Of a stretch of DNA of 64,000 nt, positions 38,420-46,600 are shown in pieces. The first letter of the stretch is position 1; each line of letters opens with the position of its first letter. The notes beneath the pieces are model-generated. The model saw only the letters and a list, made by a program, of their open reading frames with translations. It was not told where the DNA came from and did no database searches. Made by a program: the position numbers and the translations under genes. Source of the DNA: Tritrichomonas musculus (Eukaryota; Parabasalia; Tritrichomonadida; Tritrichomonadidae); NCBI GenBank assembly GCA_039105265.1, contig JAPFFF010000042.1, positions 682,001-746,000 of the forward strand. Reading direction: 5' to 3'.

Positions 38420-40192
38420 ATGATGTTTCAGAATTCAATGAGATTTAATGGTGGAAATCAATATGATGATTATGAAGACTATGGCGATTATAATCAAAAT
38501 CAGTATAACGGGTATTCAAATCAGAATTTTCAATCAACAGTTCAAACGCCAGTTCAACAATCTTCTATTCCTGTGAGCAATCAGCCAAGTACTCAGCCTG
38601 CTGGAGGGAGGCTTCTTAGAAAAGGGATAATTTCTTTAAATCGAAAAGAACCGCCAAAAGCAGATCCTCCAAAGCAGCAATTGCAGCCAACAAACGAAAA
38701 CTCGTATATATCATCACAGCCAACCATTACAAAGCCGAAAGTTAATGGACCAACCCAGATCCCTCAAGAATTCGATTTTGAGCCTAATTACGCTCAAAAT
38801 AAAGTACCAATTCAACAGCAAAATCGAAATAAATTTCAATCAATTAATCAGCAGCCTTATTATGATAATAATGATTATTATGATGATTATCAGCAGCCAC
38901 CACAATATTATGAAGAAGATAACAATGATAATTATACAAATCAAATGCCAGTTAAAATTAATTTACCTAAACCTCAGAATCAGCAAGTAGTGCAACTGCC
39001 GAAACCTCAAAAGCAGCAAATAACTCCTAAGCAATCGCAATCATACAATTATGATTATGATACTCCAAATATTTCTAACGTAGATTTATTCAAGCAGAGA
39101 CAGCCAATGATTGAATCTCAATTTGCCAGCTCACTAGAAAGATCGATGAATAACTTCAAACGTGTTTTTGCAAATGAATTTCAAGTTATTATGCGCCAAG
39201 TTCAATCGCAAGGGATTTCAACTCGTTCATTATTTGATGTTGATGAATATTGTGAGAATTTAAAGAGTGATATAAATTCACTCATTCTATCAAATTTAAG
39301 TAATGATGATGGAAATGATGTCAAAATAGCTGACAATTTACAATCAAAGAATTCCAATATATCTCGAAAAGTTGGAGCAGCTATCGATGAATATACAAAG
39401 CCTTTTTCGGCACTCCTTGCTGAATCATCTTCTCGAAATTCAATTCAAGCTGATCATCATATTTCAGAGCTTCGTCAACTACAAGAAGAACTAGAGTCTC
39501 TCATAAATATTTACAGAACAACTTCTGATAGCATCGTTAAAGAACTACAGCGCGAGAGTCAGAATGCAGCCTCGATTCGTGACAAAGAACAAATGAGATA
39601 TCGCAATCTTGAGCAAAAGATGCGAACAATGCGTATGAAGCGTTCAGAGCTTGAAAATAGAGCAAATAAATTGAGTTCTGATCGCCAAAACATAGAATCT
39701 GAAATGAAAGTGTTTGAACAAAAGAAACAAAAGTGGGAAGAAGAAGCCTTGCCACTTTTTTATGATGAAAGTGGAGCACTTCGACAGAAAATCATGCAAA
39801 AATTGTCAGAAATTAAATCAAGTATTGAGAATGAAGCTTCTTTTAATGACGTAATTGAAGCTGTTGATGATGGAATTAAAACAATTAAGGAAGAAAGTGA
39901 TAATATGAAGAATGAAATTATTGATCTTGAAATGGCTAATAAAACGATCTTACAGAGAGCAAATGAATTCCAATTGATTAAAAACACGCAAAATTTCAGG
40001 CAATTCCAACAAATGCAGATGAATTCAAATTCATATTTGCCGAATTCTACCATGAATAGCTTTAACAACAATTTGTCGCAAAGATCTCCTAGAAGGCAAA
40101 GCTCAATTTTGTCTGAAGCTCAAGAAAAGCTTGAAGTAATGAGGAAAAAGAGGGAAGAAGCAATGAAAATCATATCTAGTCAGATTTTATAA
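38420..40192 (+). CDS. Gln/Asn/Tyr-rich protein with a C-terminal coiled coil
   Basis: The 590-residue protein starts with a disordered Tyr/Asp/Gln/Asn-rich region (residues 1-230) with KLNL/QxPKP-type short motifs. From about 235 it is mostly helical, with strong coiled coil near 350-440 and 480-520 (HISELRQLQEELESLINIY, MRMKRSELENRANKL). The two start ATGs are adjacent and the first is used here. The layout of disordered N-terminus plus C-terminal coiled coil is common in centrosomal or flagellar adaptor proteins such as FBF1, but I cannot assign a family. Confidence 0.75.
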   Translation: MMFQNSMRFNGGNQYDDYEDYGDYNQNQYNGYSNQNFQSTVQTPVQQSSIPVSNQPSTQPAGGRLLRKGIISLNRKEPPKADPPKQQLQPTNENSYISSQPTITKPKVNGPTQIPQEFDFEPNYAQNKVPIQQQNRNKFQSINQQPYYDNNDYYDDYQQPPQYYEEDNNDNYTNQMPVKINLPKPQNQQVVQLPKPQKQQITPKQSQSYNYDYDTPNISNVDLFKQRQPMIESQFASSLERSMNNFKRVFANEFQVIMRQVQSQGISTRSLFDVDEYCENLKSDINSLILSNLSNDDGNDVKIADNLQSKNSNISRKVGAAIDEYTKPFSALLAESSSRNSIQADHHISELRQLQEELESLINIYRTTSDSIVKELQRESQNAASIRDKEQMRYRNLEQKMRTMRMKRSELENRANKLSSDRQNIESEMKVFEQKKQKWEEEALPLFYDESGALRQKIMQKLSEIKSSIENEASFNDVIEAVDDGIKTIKEESDNMKNEIIDLEMANKTILQRANEFQLIKNTQNFRQFQQMQMNSNSYLPNSTMNSFNNNLSQRSPRRQSSILSEAQEKLEVMRKKREEAMKIISSQIL

Positions 40193-40259
40193 TAATAATT
40201 TATTTGTTATTGATAATTTGTTAATATTATATAAAGTTAATATGATATAATAATGCTGG

Positions 40260-40661
40260 TATAGTTTTTTTTTTTTTGTCTTTCGGAGGTTTTAAAAATT
40301 ACGTTCTGTTTAAACTTTTTCAATAAAATAGACCAAGAAAAAAAAACAATTACGTTTTATGATTACGTCTACTTGAAAATAATTAGAATACGACTTTTTT
40401 TAGAAAGTTTCCCTTGAAAAATTAAAATATTGATCTTTAAATATAAATATTTTGTTCTTTCAAATTTGAGAGCTCTAGCTTAGAGGTAAAATTAAAATGT
40501 GGCTAAAGTATTGAGTTCGAAACTAAACCTCTTTGCTTTTTTTATTTTAATTATGTAATTACGTTTCATTTCGGCAATTTTACATTTTTATACGTCTTTT
40601 CATTGAATTTTATAAAATTCCAATTACGTCCGAAGGGTATTTTTTTTTTTTTTTTTTTTTT
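40260..40661. other. Candidate SINE-like or tRNA-related segment
   Basis: Between the coiled-coil and Sel1 genes, TAGCTTAGAGG (40476-40486) resembles a Pol III A box and AGTTCGAAACT (40514-40524) a B box, at near-tRNA spacing. The sequence does not fold into a good cloverleaf: the acceptor and D stems fail and the T stem has 4 of 5 pairs. The region is flanked by T-tracts (near 40267 and 40640-40661) and carries about six TACGT motifs. It may be a tRNA-derived repeat or a decayed tRNA. Confidence 0.35.
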
Positions 40662-40759
40662 GAAGAAATAATATTAATAATATTTATAATAATATTCGAT
40701 ATTGGGTTTTATTTACTTAAAAAAAGGTACTTTGTTTATTGATAATATGTTCAAAATTT

Positions 40760-41920
40760 CTATTTAGAATTTTTTATATGACATGTGCAATCACAGAAAA
40801 TAGAGCGAATTCCATTATCAATTATATTAGCGTCATTAAAACATTTTTTGGCGCATTGTAAACAAAATGCATTGTCAGATAAATATCCTTTGACGTTTGC
40901 ACTAGAAAATGAGTGCTGCTGTGAAAATCCTGTTCCAGTGAAAGTGCGAGTACATTGATCTCTATTGCAAATTTTTTGGTATTTTTCTAACTTAGAAAGA
41001 AGATCAGGCCGATATAATTCTATTTTTTCTCTTGCCCTTTTATCAATTGGGCCAGAGTATTCTGGTGATGTTGCTACAGGTGGAAGTGATTCTATTATAC
41101 AGTTGCCTCTATTAGCCAAAACCGTTGCAACCGAAAAATATAAATCTATTGCCTTATCTAAATTTTGTTCAACAATACCAGAAGCTCCGAATTCATACAT
41201 TTCAGCCAAATAAAACTGGGCTTCAATAATTCCCATATCTGCTGCTTTTTTGAATAAATCAAAAGCCTTTGAAAGATTTTTTTCAATAAGTTTTCCTTCA
41301 TAATATAATCGTCCAGCGTAAACTTTTGCACAATTGATGTAATCGGCAGATGAAATAATATTGCTGGCACCATCTTTTTGTGTATTTTCGTAATTTAATT
41401 GTAAGCGTCCAAGGCGAAATGCGGCTTGATATAATAAATCTTTATCTTGATATTCACGATTAAGACTTAATTGTAAAGATTTGTAATAATTTTCTTGTGC
41501 ATTATATAAATTAACGCTGGTACCTGTTCCTGTTTCGTATAAAAGTCCTAGGACGAAGTAAGTACCGGGGTCATTTGATTCATATATACTTGCATATGTA
41601 AAGTTATCATACATTGCTTCAAAAAATTCATTTTTCTCTTTTTCACTTAGTTGATTAGCTCTATCTATATCCCTTAATCGTAATCGGCATAGGTGCTCAA
41701 TCAATTCAATATCAGGTGCTCGTTCATTAGCATTGTTTAAAATATCATATGCTATTGATCGATCTTGATCAGCGCCTCGCCCATAAAAATGGTTGTCTGA
41801 TAAAAATATTGTTGCTTTAGTATTTCCTCTAGAAACTAGATCGGCTAATATTGTATTTGCGTCAGCATAGTTATTTGATTCCATTAGAGATTTTGCTTGT
41901 GCAAGTGCTGCTGCTGCCAT
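40760..41920 (-). CDS. Sel1-like repeat protein with a C-terminal UBR-box-like cysteine cluster
   Basis: The 386-residue protein has several Sel1-type helical repeats (DNHFYGRGADQDRSIAYDIL, LGLLYETGTG, AGRLYYEGKLIEKNLSKAF, LAEMYEFGA). The C-terminal 70 residues are cysteine-rich. CTRTFTGTGF, then FCLQCAKKCF, then FCDCTCH follow the order of a UBR-box zinc finger (CTxTFTG, CxxCA, CDC). The middle CxxC and the CHxGH ligands are not evident. Sel1 proteins act as adaptors, for example in ER-associated ubiquitin ligases. A degron-recognition role is possible but inferred. No signal peptide or membrane span. Confidence 0.72.
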   Translation of the reverse strand: MAAAALAQAKSLMESNNYADANTILADLVSRGNTKATIFLSDNHFYGRGADQDRSIAYDILNNANERAPDIELIEHLCRLRLRDIDRANQLSEKEKNEFFEAMYDNFTYASIYESNDPGTYFVLGLLYETGTGTSVNLYNAQENYYKSLQLSLNREYQDKDLLYQAAFRLGRLQLNYENTQKDGASNIISSADYINCAKVYAGRLYYEGKLIEKNLSKAFDLFKKAADMGIIEAQFYLAEMYEFGASGIVEQNLDKAIDLYFSVATVLANRGNCIIESLPPVATSPEYSGPIDKRAREKIELYRPDLLSKLEKYQKICNRDQCTRTFTGTGFSQQHSFSSANVKGYLSDNAFCLQCAKKCFNDANIIDNGIRSIFCDCTCHIKNSK

Positions 41921-42861
41921 TTTGATATTATCTTTAAATAAAAAAAAAATTATGCCATATGATATGAAATTTGCACTTTGGAAAAAGTGGATATAATAAT
42001 ATTGTTTGTTTTGCTTAAAAATGCTTTATATGTGAAATAGTGTTTGATTCAAATTTTAATATTTCAAAATATTGGGATATGAAAAAAAAGGTAATTAAAA
42101 AGTGATATCGGAAAAAAGATTATATGCGTATTATTTTGATTTAATAAAATATAATTTTATATTTAAATATTTTTTTTATTGATTATAAATTTTAATTACA
42201 AAGATATATTTGATATTAAAATATATAAATATTTCTGATATTTTCAAAGATCTCAAAATTTGTAATGATTTTAATGAAAAGTTTGATCAGAAAATTTCTG
42301 ATTACTCATTTTCATAAAAAATCTCATCATAAAAAAATTTATATTTTTAGCATTATGTTGAAATATAATAGAATTTGTTGGATGATAATACAATTTTTAA
42401 TTATTGTATACAATTTCTATATTATCTCTATGAAAATTTAATTTTTATTAAATATTTAAAATTATTTATTTTTCGTATATATTTTCATTTCTAATATTTA
42501 AAGTTTCGAATGGTTAAATTATCAATTTTTGCATAAAAGTTGAAATAAAAATTGAAAGGATGTTTATTATTAAGAAATTTTGAATAGATACGTTTTTTAC
42601 TGAATTAAATTTGAATTAAAGTTTTTCAAATAAAAAAACAAAATTTTGTTTGAATAATTAATCAACACAAAACATTGACCAAATAATATTATTTGAGATA
42701 ATGTATATATTTTAGATCAAAATGGAATAAAAAGACGTATCCATTTACTGTTAAATTTCTGAAAAAAATTTAGATATTCTCAAATAATTTGAATAGCATT
42801 TAATTTTTCAGAAAGTCAAAATTTTTTTAAGAATTTTCATTTTGAGACATTATATTCAACG
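41921..42861. other. AT-rich divergent spacer
   Basis: It separates the Sel1-like gene (minus) from the Myb gene (plus). I see no gene, RNA or clear repeat. Confidence 0.6.
42837..42841 (+). promoter_or_regulatory. Candidate initiator element for the Myb gene
   Basis: TCATT lies about 21-25 bp before the ATG at 42862, which fits the trichomonad Inr consensus TCAYW and its usual closeness to the start codon. Confidence 0.35.
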
Positions 42862-43482
42862 ATGGAAGAAGATAAAAAGAAGCAAAGAAGGAGATACAAG
42901 TTTTCTCCTGATGAAGATAATATTTTAAAGAAACTGGTACAGCAATACGGAGAAGGTGCTTGGAATAAGGTTGCGTCGAAAATGCCAGGCAGAAACGTTA
43001 GACAATGTCGAGAAAGATGGAAACATTACTTAAGTTCGGAGATAACGAAGAAACTCCCTTTTACTGAGGAAGAAGATAGAATCATAATGCAAAAATACAT
43101 GGAACTCGGGCCTAAATGGACTAAAATTGCTCGATGCGTTGAAAATCGATCTGATATCCAGGTAAAGACAAGGATATTAAAAAATATCAGTTCTTTCAAA
43201 AATTTAATTCAAACTCAACCACAGCTAGTTACTCAACTTCCTGTTGCTATTCAACAACCTCCTCCTGTTGAAAAAATCCAAAAAGATAACAAAGTTCAGC
43301 CAAATATCAAAAACGACGCTATTACTGAAATCAAGAAAGAAAATAGTGGTGAAAAAGACATCATCAGAAATGTTGCTGATTTTATATTTGATGATTCATT
43401 TGACTTCTTAAATCCACAAACTACTGGAAATCTAGGAGATCAGCAAAATGCGGGAAATGTATTTTACCAATTTGAATATTAA
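42862..43482 (+). CDS. R2R3 Myb-type DNA-binding protein
   Basis: The 206-residue protein has two adjacent Myb repeats at about residues 9-105. The first runs from YKFSPDEDNILKKLV to RNVRQCRERWKHYL, with tryptophans at Trp35 and Trp53. The second runs from PFTEEEDRIIMQKYM to IQVKTRILKNI, with GPKWTKIA. The tail is disordered and ends in an acidic/aromatic stretch (FIFDDSFDFL), a possible activation region. Short R2R3 Myb proteins are a large family in trichomonads, where characterised members bind promoter elements of specific genes. The target is unknown. Confidence 0.92.
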   Translation: MEEDKKKQRRRYKFSPDEDNILKKLVQQYGEGAWNKVASKMPGRNVRQCRERWKHYLSSEITKKLPFTEEEDRIIMQKYMELGPKWTKIARCVENRSDIQVKTRILKNISSFKNLIQTQPQLVTQLPVAIQQPPPVEKIQKDNKVQPNIKNDAITEIKKENSGEKDIIRNVADFIFDDSFDFLNPQTTGNLGDQQNAGNVFYQFEY

Positions 43483-43907
43483 ATATATAAGAATTTTTTA
43501 TTTTATTCAATTTTTTATTTGCTTTTAGAACTTTTTAACTAAAGGTTTTATATTTTCAATTGGAAAAATGACATTTATTTTTTTTCTTTCATGAATTTAT
43601 TCCCGCCCTTTTTGATTTTTAATAATTTTTTTAATCAAATATAAAAATTGTTTATAATTACCTAAAAAAATATGATAGAATAAAATAATTTATTAGCTTT
43701 TGCCATATTTTTATTTACTCAATTCAAATAAGGTCGAAAAATTACAGAAAATGTTTGCCATATAATAATAGAATATTAATGTATTTTTAATAGAAGGCAT
43801 ATTGTATAGTGATATTTTAAGAACCAGAGAATAATGCATATTATATATATAACTTAGCAAAAAATATTTATTTGTTTAATAAATCATAACATAAAAACAT
43901 ATATAAT
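43483..43907. other. AT-rich spacer, nothing recognised
   Basis: It lies between the Myb gene and the decayed transporter copy. No coding or RNA signal is visible. Confidence 0.6.
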
Positions 43908-44265
43908 CTAAAATTTCTCGGCGCTGATGAAAGATGAAGACACTTCATTTGTTGTTGAGCGATCATGAATTTGATTGTATTCATTTAAATCTGTAACTCT
44001 AGGAGCAATTACAAAGAAAGCTGAAATTGTTCCTAAAAATGCAGGGATTGATGAAATAGCAATCAAATCTGGAATTATTAGGCCAAATTGTGCCTAGACC
44101 AAAACAATTCAACACACCTAGATTTGATCCAAGCTCTTCTGTTGAAATAATGAGAGAAACAACAGAATATGGAATTGCATTAAAAATAAGATTTCCGATT
44201 CCAATTAAGACCACGATGCCGAGATAAGCATGTTTATTTGAAATAAAACCGAATAATGCGAATTA
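43908..44265 (-). pseudogene. Decayed tandem copy of the MFS transporter 3' end
   Basis: The minus strand matches the C-terminal part of the intact transporter at 44501-45937. It shows ISNKHAYLGIVVLIGIGNL, then NAIPYSVVSLIISTEELGSNLG, then LNCFGLGTIWPNN. After a frame change, NEYNQIHDRST and a tail ending at 43908-43910 follow. About ten residues around the GQQLSNFG block are deleted and the frame is broken there. The upstream two thirds are missing. It is a truncated tandem duplicate that still keeps recognisable family sequence. Confidence 0.8.
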
Positions 44266-44409
44266 TATATCAAATATAATATAATATGATAAAATCTTTC
44301 CAATTGAGATATAAATATAAATATTTCAAGTTTTTAATTTAATGCATATTTAATTTTGAGAACAAAAATTCAGAGAAGGTTATATAAAATAAAAATGTCC
44401 TAAGATACA

Positions 44410-44485
44410 AAAAAACTTTATCGAAAAGTTTTGATGAATTGATATATATATACAATCGATATATATATGTATGTACAATACATGA
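44410..44485. repeat. TA-rich microsatellite tract
   Basis: Alternating (TA)n stretches, TATATATATAC and ATCGATATATATATG, lie just beyond the 3' end of the transporter gene. They are self-complementary and could form a cruciform or aid 3' end formation; this is not established. Confidence 0.5.
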
Positions 44486-44500
44486 AAAGAAAGTTCTTTC

Positions 44501-45937
44501 TTAAAAATCGTCAGTACTAATTAATGAAGCAGATACTTCTTGTGTTGAACGATCTGGAATTTGGTTGTATTCACTCATGTCGCCAATTCCTGGTGTAATT
44601 ATGAAGAAGGCGAAAATGACTCCAATAAGTCCTGGAATTGATGAAAGTCCAATCATCATTCGTGGATTATCTGGCCAAATTGCTCCAAGTCCTGACCCTA
44701 TTCCAAAGTTTGAAAGTTGCTGTCCGAAAACGCCAAAACAATTCAGTAATCCCAAATTTGCTCCAAGTTCTTCTGTTGGGATAACAAGAGATACGACGGC
44801 ATAAGGAATAGCATTAATAATCAAACTTCCGATTCCAATAGGAATAGTTATTCCAAGATAAGCATATTTATTGTTTACAAAGAAGAATGAAAAGAATGCA
44901 AGAGTTAAAAATGACAAGCCAATAATCATGACAGCTTTCATTCCTATCCATTCACAAAACTTTGTATTTACGAATCCGTAAATGCATTGAAAACCGCAGT
45001 TCATCACATTGCACATCATTGACCATGAAACGCCATCTTGATATAATTGATTCTTATAATCCGATGCATCTGGTTGGTTACTGCCTCCAAAAATATCATT
45101 GCCCATAAAATGGCTGAATTGAAACTGGAATTGATAAACACATAAGTACGATAGAGTAAATGGTATAATCACACGTTGATATGCTCTTGGCATTCTCTTC
45201 AAAGCGTTCCATATTTGTTTAAATGGATTTATTTTCGGTGGTTTTTCATTTAAAGGTGTTTCTGGAGTAACAATAATAGAAACAGTCATAGCAACTGCAG
45301 ATATTGAAAGGCATACGACTAGAATGAATTGTTCTTGAGTAAGTTGTGTATATTCGTATAATTTGAGGCCTCCTACTAAATTTGAGAAAACACCACCAAT
45401 GCCACCATATATCTGGCAAATGTTTGACATTAATACTTGTTGTTTTGGTGGAGTAACATCTGAACAAAGAGTACGAGCAGGAGCTTGAACAATATTTCCA
45501 GCAGTAAAGCAAAGAACCATTGAAGCAATTAATACACCCTTTTGTGCGCCGTTTTCGCCATCTTTTTTGTTAGGAAGAATCATTCTTCCAATCTGCATTG
45601 TATACATCATTATAAGAAGACCACCAACAAGGATAATTCCACCAATAAGCATGAAAATTCTGCGTCGGCCCCATCTAAACATAAGTGTATCTGATATTAC
45701 GCCCAAAAGAGGAGAAATTATAAAGCCTGAAAGTGATCCGTAAAATAAAACAAGTATACGTATCCATGATTCTAGCTTAACTAATTCTGAAAGTGGGGTA
45801 AAAAGAGTAAAGAGAATACACCATAATAAATTTGAAACAAGAGTCCCTGCTGCAATACCGCATATATGTATTATTGATAAGTGATTGCGCTTGTTTAAAG
45901 GAACCCAATCGCGTCTTTCAATCAAGTTGTCATCCAT
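44501..45937 (-). CDS. Major facilitator superfamily transporter, SLC45/GPH-sugar type
   Basis: The 478-residue protein has about twelve membrane segments. The loop between spans 2 and 3 carries GVISDTLMFRWGRRRIFMLIGG, which matches the G-x-x-x-D-x-x-x-R-x-G-R-R-R motif of the sugar:cation symporters related to sucrose carriers and SLC45. ARTLCSDVTPPKQQ in the first half and PTEELGANLGLLNCFG in the second are further family-like blocks. It probably moves a sugar across the plasma or lysosomal membrane; the substrate is not readable. A broken tandem copy lies just downstream. Confidence 0.85.
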   Translation of the reverse strand: MDDNLIERRDWVPLNKRNHLSIIHICGIAAGTLVSNLLWCILFTLFTPLSELVKLESWIRILVLFYGSLSGFIISPLLGVISDTLMFRWGRRRIFMLIGGIILVGGLLIMMYTMQIGRMILPNKKDGENGAQKGVLIASMVLCFTAGNIVQAPARTLCSDVTPPKQQVLMSNICQIYGGIGGVFSNLVGGLKLYEYTQLTQEQFILVVCLSISAVAMTVSIIVTPETPLNEKPPKINPFKQIWNALKRMPRAYQRVIIPFTLSYLCVYQFQFQFSHFMGNDIFGGSNQPDASDYKNQLYQDGVSWSMMCNVMNCGFQCIYGFVNTKFCEWIGMKAVMIIGLSFLTLAFFSFFFVNNKYAYLGITIPIGIGSLIINAIPYAVVSLVIPTEELGANLGLLNCFGVFGQQLSNFGIGSGLGAIWPDNPRMMIGLSSIPGLIGVIFAFFIITPGIGDMSEYNQIPDRSTQEVSASLISTDDF

Positions 45938-46600
45938 TTCTTAAGTGAAATCTTTTTTATAAAATTCAATTGAGCAGATAATAAAAACTGACTTTTTGAT
46001 AATAGTAAAACTTTTTGATATGAACCCAACGATGAAATCATATGCAATTTTTATACACTGAAATTTGAATGTTATCATAACTTTTCTTTTTTCTAGATAC
46101 TAATTTAGTAATAATAATTGTTTTTTATATATTTATTTAGTTATTTATTTTGTAAATAATAATTATTTATATTATATTAAAATATCTTAATCTTACTAAT
46201 ATATTCATTAAATAAAATAAGTTTTATGGTTATTACGATTTTTCAATTTTGTGATTAGCAGATTTTTACTATTTCAATTTTTGAATTGATTCGCAAAAAA
46301 ATAAATTTGTTAAAATCTTAAAATTGGAAAGAAAAAAACTTTAATTATTTTCAAAAATATTTATTTTATAGTGTACAAGTGTAATAAAATAATAAAAATT
46401 AAAAGAAATTAGAAATATTCCTTTATGTTATGAATTCTTTTGCTTGTTTTCTCTTATATTGAAAAAATATACATTTATTATATATGATAGCAAAAAAAAA
46501 AAATTCGAAAATAAATATTGATTTATCAAAAGTATTTTTCATAACAGAAAAAAATATAAACGTATGTTAAATTTTTTAATTCTTTCACGATTTTAAAAGA
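45938..46600. other. AT-rich divergent spacer
   Basis: These 663 bp lie between the divergent transporter and repeat-protein genes. No gene or notable repeat is seen. Confidence 0.6.
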
